DNA of 64,000 nucleotides from Flavobacterium sp. UBA2787. GTDB lineage: Bacteria; Bacteroidota; Bacteroidia; Flavobacteriales; Flavobacteriaceae. Shown piece after piece: positions 1-8,425 of this stretch. The stretch lies in assembly GCA_002352205.1 (NCBI GenBank), contig DEHZ01000009.1, positions 4,450 to 68,449 on the forward strand, in the 5' to 3' direction. The position numbers and the translations under genes are program-made. The stretch's first letter is position 1; each line of letters starts with the position of its first letter. The notes under the pieces were generated by a model. It did not search any database, had not been told where the DNA came from, and saw only the letters and a list, made by a program, of their open reading frames with translations.

Positions 1-525
1 GGGATTGCTGGAACTTGGAATCCTTCTATCATAAATACTACCACAAGCGGAAATTATGTTTTTACACCGAATGCCAATCAATGTGCTTCGCAAGTCACTT
101 TAATTGTAACGGTTGACCCTATACTTGTTCCAAATTTTGCAACGAATTTGACGTTATGTAGCGGAACAACTCCTCCTACTCTAAATCCAACTTCACCAAA
201 TGGAATTGTGGGAACTTGGAGTCCATCCACTATTAATACTGCTGCAAGTGGAAACTATGTTTTTACACCGAATGCAAATCAATGTGCTTCGCCAATAACA
301 TTAGCAGTAACGGTCAATAATCCTGTTACACCTGATTTTGCGACATCTTTAACGTTGTGTAGCGGAACAACTGCCCCAACTTTAAATACTACATCGCCGA
401 ATGGAATCATTGGAACATGGAATCCATCCACTATCAATACTATTACGAGTGGAAATTATGTGTTTACACCAAATACTACTGAGTGTGCTTTGCCGATTAC
501 GTTGACTGTCACTGTAAATACTATT
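1..525 (+). repeat. 67-residue (201-bp) tandem coding repeats
   Basis: The GI-x-GTW motif recurs at positions 1, 202 and 403, an exact 201-bp period, and the DNA copies are highly similar. At least two and a half units are visible and more probably lie upstream. The array ends where the Ig-like region begins. Confidence 0.88.
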
Positions 526-1482
526 GCAGTTTCCATCACCGGAGTAGATACACTTTGTGTTGGTGAATCTACACAGTGGACATCTTCAATAACCGGAGGA
601 ACTTGGTCTATCAGCGACACGAATATTGCCACTATCGACAGCAACGGAAATATAACAGCCATTGGAAGCGGAATAACCACCATCAACTATTTCCTTCAAG
701 GAAGTTGTGATACGACGGTTTCAGAAACAATTGAGGTTACTAATCTGCCTGAGCCAATTCTAACAGACAGTTATGTTTGTGTAGATAATTTGACCGGGGA
801 AATTTTAGCTCCTATTTTGTTGGAAAGCGGACTTTCGAACACCAATTACACCTTTGTTTGGACATTGGATGGAGATGTTCTGCCCACCACACAAAACAAT
901 CATTTAGCCACAGCAACAGGTCTTTATACCGTAACAGCCACACACACCATAACAGGTTGTTCGGGTTCTTCCTCTGCAACAGTTTCGGCTTCATCCATAG
1001 CCATTGGAAGTGCCACCGTGGGACAAGATTTTGATCAAAACCAAGTGATTACTGTTACTGTAACGGGCGGATCGGGTGATTATGAATATATTTTAAACAA
1101 CGGACCAATTCAAAGCAGTAATTATTTTACGAATGTTCTTCAAGGAGAAAACGTTATTATTGTTAGGGATAAAAATGGTTGTGGTGAGTTGGTGCTAACC
1201 GTCTATTCATTGAATTACCCTTACTTCTTTACGCCGAACGGTGATGGTTTTAATGATACTTGGAACATTAGCGGATTGGAAAACCAGCCTACATCGCTAA
1301 TTTACATTTTTGATCGTTATGGGAAATTACTAAAAACCCTAAAAGCTTCCGGCGGAAATGGCTGGGATGGCACTTATAATGGTGAAAACATGCCTTCAAC
1401 CGATTATTGGTTTACATTACTTTACACCAATAATGATGGTTTTGAGAAAGAATTCAAAGCACATTTTAGTTTGAAGCGATAG
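1..1482 (+). CDS. T9SS type B sorting-domain surface protein, 3' part
   Basis: The reading frame is open from the first base, so the 5' end lies outside the window. The visible part starts with 67-residue repeats (motifs TLCSGTT, GTWNPSTINT, GNYVFTPN). An Ig-like (Big_2-type) stretch follows, and the last ~90 residues are a gliding-motility-associated C-terminal domain (FFTPNGDGFNDTW, then YIFDRYGKLL and GGNGWDGTYNG). In Bacteroidetes this domain is the type B signal that sends proteins through the type IX secretion system to the cell surface. The product is therefore probably a large secreted adhesin-like protein. The cargo function cannot be read. A terminator hairpin overlaps the stop codon. 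Confidence in the sorting domain is very high. Confidence 0.92.
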   Translation, partial: GIAGTWNPSIINTTTSGNYVFTPNANQCASQVTLIVTVDPILVPNFATNLTLCSGTTPPTLNPTSPNGIVGTWSPSTINTAASGNYVFTPNANQCASPITLAVTVNNPVTPDFATSLTLCSGTTAPTLNTTSPNGIIGTWNPSTINTITSGNYVFTPNTTECALPITLTVTVNTIAVSITGVDTLCVGESTQWTSSITGGTWSISDTNIATIDSNGNITAIGSGITTINYFLQGSCDTTVSETIEVTNLPEPILTDSYVCVDNLTGEILAPILLESGLSNTNYTFVWTLDGDVLPTTQNNHLATATGLYTVTATHTITGCSGSSSATVSASSIAIGSATVGQDFDQNQVITVTVTGGSGDYEYILNNGPIQSSNYFTNVLQGENVIIVRDKNGCGELVLTVYSLNYPYFFTPNGDGFNDTWNISGLENQPTSLIYIFDRYGKLLKTLKASGGNGWDGTYNGENMPSTDYWFTLLYTNNDGFEKEFKAHFSLKR

Positions 1483-1504
1483 GCAGTTGTCTGTTATCGC
1501 TTTT
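1474..1504 (+). terminator. Intrinsic terminator after the T9SS protein gene
   Basis: The arms AGCGATA and TATCGCT, with an inner CAG/CTG pair, form a hairpin that includes the stop codon. TTTT follows. Confidence 0.7.
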
Positions 1505-1585
1505 CTGCTTTTCGTACTGTAATTGCGTACCGAAAGGATTCTTACATACTATAAAAGTATTGTCAAATATACTATCACCTATCAT

Positions 1586-1651
1586 TTGACGTAGGCAGAC
1601 GTCATTTTTGACGTTGGTAGACGTCATTTTTGACGTAGAGAGACGTCATTT
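1586..1651. repeat. Three tandem 22-bp units, each containing GACGTC
   Basis: Three head-to-tail copies of TTGACGTnGnnAGACGTCATTT lie at 1586-1607, 1608-1629 and 1630-1651 with no spacers. They vary only in the four or so central bases. Each unit carries the palindrome GACGTC and a TTGACGT half-site. They are non-coding and sit about 80 bp after the T9SS gene terminator. Confidence 0.85.
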
Positions 1652-1830
1652 TTGGAATTCGGAACCCCATGCATGGACTTCGGAACCCCATTCGAGGAGT
1701 TTGAGACCCCAAAAAACCACTTGCATAACCCCATTCATGGAGCAAAACACCCCATAAAAACAGTAAACAACCCCAAAAAAGGAGTACAAGACGGCAAAAA
1801 AGAGGTTCTCCTACCCCGTGCGTGGGGATT
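1652..1830. repeat. Degenerate 21-22-bp tandem array around ACCCCA
   Basis: Directly after the GACGTC array, a core of ACCCCA or ACCCCAAAAAA recurs every 21-22 bp for about eight units. The series ends in a CCCCGTGCGTGGGG palindrome near 1815-1828. The 21-bp period keeps a short frame open with a proline every seven residues, but nothing suggests it is translated. The two arrays have nearly the same period and may be one decayed family. Confidence 0.65.
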
Positions 1831-2001
1831 TAGACCACATCAAATAAGTATTCTATTACATTAATTTGTTATTGCTATGCAAGGCATTTATTAGAAAGAA
1901 ATAATATAAGTCATTCAAAAATTGTTAGTGCACAACAGCAGTTAAACAACTAAAATTTACACCCATGTTAGCACAAAAAATTTAACAAATTAAAAGTTCT
2001 T

Positions 2002-2033
2002 TTGATAATTTTTACTATCTTTTGTTATATTTG
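2002..2033 (+). promoter_or_regulatory. Bacteroidota-type promoter for the first cassette genes
   Basis: TTG at 2002-2004 and TATATTTG at 2026-2033 are separated by 21 nt and match the flavobacterial -33/-7 consensus (TTG, TAnnTTTG). The site lies just inside the left edge of the putative cassette, 107 bp before the first start codon. Confidence 0.55.
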
Positions 2034-2140
2034 ATAAATCAATAAAGTATGATGATTATCATACAAAGCTATCCAAATATGGATGCAATAGTATGATTTT
2101 GTCATACATATAAACAAGTTAGCCCCAATTATTACAAGAC

Positions 2141-2410
2141 ATGACAGACAATGAAATTAAAGAAATAGAAGACCGCTGTAAATTGACAACACCTGGACCG
2201 TGGACATCAATGATCGAAGGACGTGACATTGAAATCGGGAGCAGTTTTATTATGACTGGCATTTCTGAGGGCGAAGATATTTGGAGCGACAAACGAGGTG
2301 AAGACATTTACTTGACTGGTGCAACGACTGCTGACCAAGACTTTATTGCACATGCAAGACAAGACATTCCTAAATTAATCGCTGAAATTAAGAGACTAAA
2401 ATCAAAGTGA
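2141..2410 (+). CDS. Small Ea22-like/phage-type protein of unknown function
   Basis: Encodes 89 residues. The N-terminus has TPGPW and the C-terminus has DQDFIAHARQDIPKLIAEIKRL. This pairing (TPGPW, then D-x-x-FI-x-x-AR-x-D-[IV]-P-x-L-x-x-EI-x-x-L) is recurrent in short phage and actinobacterial proteins, often labelled Ea22-like, whose role is not established. Its stop overlaps the next start (TGATG), so the two genes are translationally coupled. The pair is the cargo of the first integron-like cassette. There is no signal peptide, so it is probably cytosolic. The functional label is tentative. Confidence 0.6.
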   Translation: MTDNEIKEIEDRCKLTTPGPWTSMIEGRDIEIGSSFIMTGISEGEDIWSDKRGEDIYLTGATTADQDFIAHARQDIPKLIAEIKRLKSK

Positions 2411-2805
2411 TGCACGAACCCTACGAAAAACGATTAGGACATAAAGCAGACTTCAGAGTAAAATACAAATTTAGAAGTCCTGAAGATGGTGGAAGAAAAA
2501 CTGGAGAACCATATCAGGGAATACGTTGCGACTTTTCATTTGTTGGAGAGACCGAAAATAAAATGTATATGATTTGGCCAGAATTTGAAGACAGGGAAGG
2601 AAATGTATTGTTGTGTAATGACAAATCAGTACCCAACCAAGGCACTGCGAGAATGTGGATAATAAACAATGAAATGAGACCTTTACATTATGACAAAATC
2701 AAAATTGGTGTAAAAGGAAATTTTAGAGAGGGAGCAATGTTTTCGGCCGACTGTGAAGTGATTGAAGTGTTAGACTTAAAAATTAACCCAACGAAAAATA
2801 AATGA
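2410..2805 (+). CDS. EF-Tu C-terminal-domain-like small protein
   Basis: Encodes 131 residues from ATG at 2410; a GTG one codon earlier is possible. The layout (KYKFRSPEDGGRKTG, YQGIRCDFSF, a short beta-rich stretch, then MRPLHYDKIKIGVKGNFREG) resembles the small stand-alone family related to the C-terminal beta-barrel of elongation factor Tu. It has no GTPase motifs, so it cannot act as an elongation factor. Six bases after the stop an attC-like inverted repeat begins, the usual layout of an integron cassette gene. Its function is unknown. The family assignment is by motif recall and is moderate in strength. Confidence 0.6.
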   Translation: MHEPYEKRLGHKADFRVKYKFRSPEDGGRKTGEPYQGIRCDFSFVGETENKMYMIWPEFEDREGNVLLCNDKSVPNQGTARMWIINNEMRPLHYDKIKIGVKGNFREGAMFSADCEVIEVLDLKINPTKNK

Positions 2806-2810
2806 CTAGG

Positions 2811-2938
2811 GCTAACACGGGTTTTGCGTTAGTGGGCGAACTGTGCGAATAGAAACATTTGAGCAATTAATAACACTGGTGCTGGCAGACAGTTTACGGT
2901 TTCAAAAGCCCACCAACGCAAAGCCCGAAACCGTTAAC
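2811..2938 (+). other. attC-like site closing cassette 1
   Basis: The left arm (2811-2837, starting GCTAAC, inner TTTGCGTTAGTGGGC) pairs imperfectly with the right arm (2908-2938, inner GCCCACCAACGCAAA, ending GTTAAC). The right arm carries extra unpaired bases, as in integron attC sites (R'' and L'' against L' and R'). About 70 nt of variable sequence separate the arms; the total of 128 nt is within the attC range. It starts 6 nt after the stop codon. No integrase gene is nearby. Confidence 0.6.
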
Positions 2939-3033
2939 AAAACTCACCACATACATTCTACTAAAAAATAAACCAAAAAAGTTACTTTAAAAAAGGCAAA
3001 AGAGCTGAGACTAACATTTTGTAGTTGGGAGGA
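2939..3033 (+). repeat. Flank shared with the second cassette, copy 1
   Basis: The sequence after the attC-like site is related to that at 6089-6183. The last ~39 nt match best (CAAAAGA, TAAC, then GTTGGGAGGA). In both copies the GTTGGGAGGA motif starts exactly 86 nt after the last base of the attC-like site. Confidence 0.55.
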
Positions 3034-3065
3034 GATAGTAAACAATTAAATTATTGAACAATACT

Positions 3066-3656
3066 ATGAAAACGTATTTTCTTTTTATATTTCTTTTTTG
3101 GGCGATTGTCACTTTTTCACAACAAAAAATACTCGAAGGGAATTTTAAAAACCTGAAAGGGATTTCAGCATATACTGTAACTTTTGATTATTCAGATTTA
3201 CAAGTGCATGGCTTTGATTCGGAAGAAGAGTATCTGAAAGAAAAAATGGAAAAAAGAGCCCATAAAGAGGGAGAAGCAGAAAAATTCAAAACGGATTGGT
3301 ATGCTGATCGTTCTGCTAAATATGAGCCAAAATTTATTGACTACTTCAACAAGCGTTTTGATAAAGGTGAAATTAAGCTAGTCAAAGACGGTAATGCTAA
3401 GCACACCTTGAACGTAAAAACCACTTGGATTTATCCCGGTTATAATGTTGTGGCCGGTACCGAACCTGCCAAAATTAGTGCAATCATAACCATCTCAGAA
3501 ACTGAAAACCCAACACAAATTCTTTTGAAAGTGGAATACACCCGATCAATTGGTTTAGAAGAAGGAATGTTCGATTTTGATCAAGGCTACCGAATTGCCG
3601 GAGCTTATGAAAAACTAGCTAAAAATATGGTGATGCAGTTAAAAAGGGTTTTATAA
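3066..3656 (+). CDS. Secreted protein of unknown function
   Basis: Encodes 196 residues. I chose ATG 3066 because it gives a clean signal peptide (MKTYFLFIFLFWAIVTFSQQ, cleavage near residue 18). A TTG at 3054 would only add four residues. The mature part has a charged helical stretch (EEEYLKEKMEKRAHKEGEAEKF), then beta-rich sequence (TLNVKTTWIYPGYNVV, AKISAIITIS), and is probably periplasmic or surface exposed. I do not recognise a characterised family. It precedes a serine hydrolase by 64 bp, without a clear terminator, so co-transcription is possible. Confidence 0.7.
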   Translation: MKTYFLFIFLFWAIVTFSQQKILEGNFKNLKGISAYTVTFDYSDLQVHGFDSEEEYLKEKMEKRAHKEGEAEKFKTDWYADRSAKYEPKFIDYFNKRFDKGEIKLVKDGNAKHTLNVKTTWIYPGYNVVAGTEPAKISAIITISETENPTQILLKVEYTRSIGLEEGMFDFDQGYRIAGAYEKLAKNMVMQLKRVL

Positions 3657-3720
3657 TTCCTCAACTGCACAAAGATTACATTTATTTTAGTACATTTAAT
3701 TCTTGAAAAATATCCTAACT

Positions 3721-5103
3721 ATGAAAAAGCTTGCACTTCTCTTTTTGGTTTCTACGCTATCCTATTCCGGTTTCGCACAAAAAAGTCAAAGTGAACGTTT
3801 AGACAGTTTGTTTACCGCTTTGCACGCTAAAAAAGCTTTTAACGGTAATGTTTTAGTAGCTGAAAAAGGCAACATCGTATTTGAAAAAAGTTACGGACTT
3901 GCTAACGAAGAAACGGGACAAAAATTAAATCCGCAAACGGTATTTGAATTGGCTTCAGTTTCCAAGCAGTTTACGGCTATGGGCATCGTTTTATTGGCCA
4001 AACAAGGGAAATTGAACTATGATGATAAGATGGCAAAGTACATTCCTGAACTGGATTTTTATGGCGACATAACTATTCGTCATTTGCTTCATCATACGGG
4101 TGGACTTCCCGATTACATGGAGTTATTTGAAAAACATTGGGACAAAACTAAGTTCGCAGTGAATCAGGATATAGTTAACTTGATGGCAACCCACAAACCT
4201 GCTGTGGTTTTTCAACCCAATGAAAAATATGAATACAGCAACACCGGCTATGCATTGTTGGGTCTAATTATTGAAAAAGCATCTAAAAAATCATTCGGAA
4301 ACTATTTGAAGGATAATATATTTAACCCATTGAAAATGAAAAATACATTGGTGTACAGAAGCCGATATGCTCCGCAAAAAATAGACAATTATGCGTTAGG
4401 CTATGTGCCTGACAGTTTGGGGAAAAAAGTTTTAACAGATAGTTTTGGCAAAACCTTTTACACCTATTACCTCGACGGAATTGTGGGTGATGGAATGGTG
4501 AATTCTACTTTGGGCGACTTGTTTTTATGGGATAGAGCCTTATATACAGACAAATTAGTTAATGGTAAAGACAAAGCCCTTATTTTTAATTCTATTAAAA
4601 CTACCAACGGAGAAGAAACCAACTATGGTTTTGGCTGGGCTGTTTCTAAACATGAAAAATATGGCAAAATTGTAAATCATTCCGGAGGTTGGGCTGGTTA
4701 TATTACTTTTATCGAAAGGCATATCGACCATGACAAAACCATCATTTTATTGCAAAATAATGAATCTGTTTTAACCGTTTTACCGCATAAAGAAGTGCGT
4801 AAAATTTTATATAATGAAAAGATAGAAAGCAATGGTCTCAAAGCAGTTACGCTCAAATCGGAAGATTTAGATGCTTATCTGGGCGTTTATGCCAGCGAAG
4901 GTTTTCCGCTAAAACTAACCATTTTTAAAAATGATAACGTTTTAATGACGCAAGCCACCGGACAGGGAGCCATTCCGATGAGTGCGTTCGAAAATCATAC
5001 ATTTACCTTTGACCCGGCGAATATTAAGCTTATTTTTAATCCGGAGGAAAAAACAGTGCAGTTAAAACAGGGTAAAATGGAAGTGTTGTTTACACGTGAG
5101 TAA
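3721..5103 (+). CDS. Secreted class C beta-lactamase-like serine hydrolase
   Basis: Encodes 460 residues with a signal peptide (MKKLALLFLVSTLSYSGFAQ), cut near residue 20, so it acts in the periplasm. All three motifs of the beta-lactamase/D-alanyl-D-alanine peptidase fold are present: S79-V-S-K82 (SxxK, nucleophile and base), Y172-S-N174 (YxN) and H320-SGG (the KTG-box equivalent). A further ~130-residue beta-rich C-terminal domain follows. The family includes DD-peptidases, esterases and class C beta-lactamases, and sequence alone does not settle the substrate. ATG 3721 was chosen over the upstream TTG at 3703 because it starts directly at the signal peptide. Confidence 0.88.
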   Translation: MKKLALLFLVSTLSYSGFAQKSQSERLDSLFTALHAKKAFNGNVLVAEKGNIVFEKSYGLANEETGQKLNPQTVFELASVSKQFTAMGIVLLAKQGKLNYDDKMAKYIPELDFYGDITIRHLLHHTGGLPDYMELFEKHWDKTKFAVNQDIVNLMATHKPAVVFQPNEKYEYSNTGYALLGLIIEKASKKSFGNYLKDNIFNPLKMKNTLVYRSRYAPQKIDNYALGYVPDSLGKKVLTDSFGKTFYTYYLDGIVGDGMVNSTLGDLFLWDRALYTDKLVNGKDKALIFNSIKTTNGEETNYGFGWAVSKHEKYGKIVNHSGGWAGYITFIERHIDHDKTIILLQNNESVLTVLPHKEVRKILYNEKIESNGLKAVTLKSEDLDAYLGVYASEGFPLKLTIFKNDNVLMTQATGQGAIPMSAFENHTFTFDPANIKLIFNPEEKTVQLKQGKMEVLFTRE

Positions 5104-5329
5104 TTGCAAAAATACTTTACATTTTAATAAAGAAATTCTACAAGTCATTTTTCAAAAATCAATTCTAACTACTTTCAAATCAAAGTAAAAAAGGATATAT
5201 TTGATTTCGCTAAAAAAGTAAAACTTTCGATTATAGTTCCAAAACGAGGTGTATAACCGAAAGTTTGTAGCGGTTAGCGATAAGTTAGCGGTAAGTCGAA
5301 ACCAAAATTACGCAAACAAACAATTATAA

Positions 5330-5902
5330 ATGAAAATGATTATGATCTTAAGTTTCTTAAAAAAAATTGAAATGAAAAAAGAAGAGAAAATCAATTTTAA
5401 TACATTTAGTACAATTTTCCAAAAAAGAGGTGCAATAGCTATTGAGTCAACAATAAAATACGATTCCTGGGAAATAGCACAAGACCCAACACCGCTTATA
5501 AAAAATAATACTTTTAAAGTTTATAGAGGTCAAAAACCACTTGATTTAATTGCATATTGTGAATGTACAAATTTTGCAATTTCAGAAAGAGTGAAGTTGT
5601 TATTAGAGAAAAATAAAATCTCTGGCTGGTCTTGTTATCCAATTAAAATTGATAAAGTTGAAGAAAATTATTATGGTTTTCACATAACTGGAGTTGGTGG
5701 AGAAGTTACAAATAGAGACAAAGATGATTGTGTTCCGATGTTTAAACCTATAAAATGGGATAAAAAAGGCTGGGATGGCTCAGACATTTTTAGATTAAAA
5801 GATACTGGTGTAAAAGTTTGTACTGATAAAGTAAAAGATTTATTTGAAAAAGCTAAAATAACCAATATTGTGTTTAATGACTCATATTCTAAATTAAAGT
5901 AA
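5330..5902 (+). CDS. Cassette-borne protein, possibly Imm11/DUF1629-like immunity
   Basis: Encodes 190 residues from the first ATG; ATG 5372 would give 176. The sequence FAISERVKLLLEKNKISGWSCYPIKI resembles the core of DUF1629/Imm11-type immunity proteins (a 'seRvk.lLe...itG..f.Pi.i' pattern), and the C-terminus carries a similar second helix (TDKVKDLFEKAKITNIVF). The link is recalled, not searched, so it is weak. There is no signal peptide or membrane segment. The gene is alone inside the second integron-like cassette, 55 nt before its attC-like site. A TATATTTG element at 5196-5203, outside the cassette, could supply a promoter. Confidence 0.5.
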   Translation: MKMIMILSFLKKIEMKKEEKINFNTFSTIFQKRGAIAIESTIKYDSWEIAQDPTPLIKNNTFKVYRGQKPLDLIAYCECTNFAISERVKLLLEKNKISGWSCYPIKIDKVEENYYGFHITGVGGEVTNRDKDDCVPMFKPIKWDKKGWDGSDIFRLKDTGVKVCTDKVKDLFEKAKITNIVFNDSYSKLK

Positions 5903-5957
5903 TGAAACCAAAGTAAACCGAATTAAATAGAAATTTCCGTTTTGAAACGACCTAACC

Positions 5958-6088
5958 GCTAACAGCCGTTTGGCTAGATTGGGGTTTTAGGCTTAATTTA
6001 AAGTTGGTCTTGTGCTTGGAAATTTTGTGCTTAACCGAAATTAAATCTTAATTTAGTCCCCAACCTCGCCAAGCGTCGGGACGTTAGC
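5958..6088 (+). other. attC-like site closing cassette 2
   Basis: The left arm (5958-5984, GCTAAC then GCCGTTTGGC then TTGGGG) pairs imperfectly with the right arm (6058-6088, CCCCAAC, TCGCCAAGCG, GGGACGTTAGC). The right arm is longer and has unpaired bases, as in attC sites. It is 131 nt long, against 128 for the first site. GTTAGCG copies at about 5271-5292 could mark the left cassette junction. Confidence 0.6.
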
Positions 6089-6183
6089 AAAATCCAAACA
6101 AAACCCTCACCAAATACCTAAAATTAAAAAAGAAACCAAAAGGAGACAAAAGACTTCGGATTAACGTTGTGTGGTTGGGAGGA
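6089..6183 (+). repeat. Flank shared with the first cassette, copy 2
   Basis: Counterpart of 2939-3033, ending in GTTGGGAGGA at the same 86-nt distance from the attC-like end. It lies between the cassette and the 3' end of the convergent DUF2383 gene. Confidence 0.55.
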
Positions 6184-6228
6184 TTAAAACCTCACCGCAA
6201 CAAATTGACACATTACCACATTGACACA

Positions 6229-6681
6229 TTACGTCCACTTTGGCAACTGTTTTAACTGCTTTGTATAGTTGAGATTGCTTTGAATACATTCTTTCTGCAA
6301 GCTCAGTAAAGTTTGGGTAGAAGGCCGTAACTCTAATTGTAGAATTGCCTCATATTGCTCAATTAACTCTTCTTCGGCAGAAAATATTTCGTTAATAATT
6401 TTTTCATCATCATAGGTAGAAAAAACCCATTTTATGGAAGTCCACGCTCGTTTAACGTAGTCTAGTAAACTTTCGTTTTCATCCAAAATGCCTAAGAATT
6501 CAAATTCGCCAATTAGTTCGGTGGCAAATTCTTTACATTCTTGCGATTTTTTTTCAAAATATATTTTCAGGTTCTCATTTGTTGCAAACTTATTTGCATT
6601 TTGAAAACCTTCGTGATTTTCGAGTAGTAGATCCAATAGTACATCTAATTGATCATTTAGCGTTTTTTCAATAGCTTTCAT
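6229..6681 (-). CDS. DUF2383/PA2169-type four-helix-bundle protein
   Basis: Encodes 150 residues, all helical. The pattern (LLDLLLENHEGFQNA, AWTSIKWVFSTYDDEKII, EEELIEQYEAIL, LRPSTQTLLSLQKECI) fits the DUF2383 family of ferritin-like four-helix bundles. The family's role is unknown, though members are often near stress genes. A paralogue lies at 40896-41345 and shares the FST-x-DDEKI and LRPST-x-x-LL-x-LQKECI stretches. A hairpin (GTATTT, TCGAG, AAATAC) sits just before the start. No metal ligands can be assigned with certainty. Confidence 0.75.
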   Translation of the reverse strand: MKAIEKTLNDQLDVLLDLLLENHEGFQNANKFATNENLKIYFEKKSQECKEFATELIGEFEFLGILDENESLLDYVKRAWTSIKWVFSTYDDEKIINEIFSAEEELIEQYEAILQLELRPSTQTLLSLQKECIQSNLNYTKQLKQLPKWT

Positions 6682-7031
6682 ACATGGTGTATTTTCGAGA
6701 AATACTAATTAGATATACAGCTTCGACTAGTGAAATTTTAATTTTCTAACTCGTCTTAGTCAATATGATTGCCAATCATAACTATTTATTTTAATTAATA
6801 ATTACCGTTAAATTATTTTGTTTTTTAAGTAAATGTACTTGTTTCCAGCTTTGCTAAATGACTCAAAAAAGTTTAAAAATAACTCAAAAAAAAAGTGGTT
6901 TCGCTTTTAACCTAAACCACTTACTACTTTAAATACATGACAACTACATCACAGCAAATGATTTAGAGTATAAAATTTCAGCACATTAGTATTCAAAATT
7001 TTACCTAAAATCATAAAAACACTAATGCTAT
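6682..7031. other. Gene-free stretch
   Basis: This is very AT-rich spacer between two minus-strand genes. I see no open frame of note and no TAnnTTTG-type promoter in either direction. It should contain the promoter of the DUF2383 gene and the terminator of the AraC-type regulator. Confidence 0.5.
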
Positions 7032-8048
7032 TTAAGCCGAAGAACTTCGTTCATTTAATTGATTTTTATATTGTTTTGGATTGCATCCGTATTTTTCTTT
7101 AAAAATTTTGGAAAAATAACTTTTACTGGTCAATCCAACACTGTAAACAATTTCAGAGATGTTTAGTTCTGTTGTTCTAATTAAGTTTTCGGCTACTTCC
7201 ACACGAGCATTTCTGACATAATCGGCCACTGTTCTGTTGTGCAAAATTTTAAACCCTATTTGCAGTTTATGAGGAGGGAGTCCTGTTTTTTTAGTAAGGA
7301 ATTTTACGGAATAATCAAGCTCCGGGTTATTTTTTATAAAGAGTGAAATCATTTGAATAGCCTCCATATTTTTCTTGGTCAATGAGGAGGATACGTTTAT
7401 ATCAGCGTCTTCATCACTGGAATGTTGTTCAATTTTTAAAGCCAAAATTAAATAGACGATGCTACTAATCAGCAAATTTCTCGCTAAACCATTTTGTTCA
7501 ATGGTTTTTAATTCTTGGATTTTCTCGGCTATTTTTAGGTTGTATGAACCTATGTATGCAAATTGATCATTGCAGGGGTGTTTAAAAAACTTATGTTGAA
7601 TATAATCAAATAAGTCAGCATCGTTTACGTGAGAAGTATCAAACGTAATGATAGAAACTTTGATCTCTTTCTCCTTTTTGAAATAGAAATATGATTTTTT
7701 GTCGAGTCGGTTTGAAAAGATACCCGTTTGAAACTGCGACATTTTGTTTTTCTTTTTGTTTTCTATAAAACTTTGAAATAGTTCTCCTTTTAGGCAATAG
7801 GCAAAATGTAAAAAATGTTGCCCATTCATTTCATAAAGAATCGTAGTATTCAACTTAAAAGTCAAATTAAATTCAATATAGGTAATGGTATTTTCAACCG
7901 CAACACCACAAATTGTTCCTACAGCCAAATCATTGTTTAATTTTAAAACATACTCACGGGACTTTATGATAAGAGTACCTCCCAATTGTGCATGCAATTC
8001 ATTAAAAACTGCAGCAGTAGTGTTTGATATGATAGTAATCGTCTTCAT
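7032..8048 (-). CDS. AraC-family transcriptional regulator
   Basis: Encodes 338 residues. The last ~100 form the double helix-turn-helix of AraC regulators (VAENLIRTTELNISEIVYSVGLTSKSYFSKIFKEKYGCNP is the typical second HTH plus signature). The ~230 N-terminal residues are an uncharacterised sensing region seen in other Bacteroidetes AraC-type proteins; no known ligand-binding domain is recognised. It is divergent from the TPR protein at 8548, with 500 bp between, and may control it. Confidence is high for the class and low for the target. Confidence 0.85.
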   Translation of the reverse strand: MKTITIISNTTAAVFNELHAQLGGTLIIKSREYVLKLNNDLAVGTICGVAVENTITYIEFNLTFKLNTTILYEMNGQHFLHFAYCLKGELFQSFIENKKKNKMSQFQTGIFSNRLDKKSYFYFKKEKEIKVSIITFDTSHVNDADLFDYIQHKFFKHPCNDQFAYIGSYNLKIAEKIQELKTIEQNGLARNLLISSIVYLILALKIEQHSSDEDADINVSSSLTKKNMEAIQMISLFIKNNPELDYSVKFLTKKTGLPPHKLQIGFKILHNRTVADYVRNARVEVAENLIRTTELNISEIVYSVGLTSKSYFSKIFKEKYGCNPKQYKNQLNERSSSA

Positions 8049-8425
8049 TTTGTTGTCTTAAATACTAATTACAAATAGTTGTTAGACAAAAACTTTGTTT
8101 CTATTTGCACTAAAAAGTCACAGGCTTTTGAATGGTTTACAGCTATTTTAAATAAAGGTTTTCAAAGAATTTACACATTCTTTTTAATAAAAATTAAAAC
8201 GTTTTTTCGTTAATTTTTATATATAAAACCATTATTTTAATACTTTTTAATCAGTATATTAAATTATTTAACTTTTATAAATACAAAGTTCTGCAGAAAG
8301 TGATAAAGATGAATTACAAGATTTTTAAAGAAATTTATATAATTTTGAGTTAGATAACGTAGTTGACAATTTCCAATTCATACATTCCATTATTATTTCT
8401 GTGTATCAAAAAAGGTGTCATAAAC

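Noticed and set aside
1586-1651. CRISPR-like array
   Set aside because: Three units abut without unique spacers, and no cas genes are present.
1652-1864. 70-codon open frame with a proline every seven residues
   Set aside because: It follows a 21-bp DNA repeat that keeps the frame open. There is no promoter, no fold-like composition and no recognisable domain. Described as a repeat.
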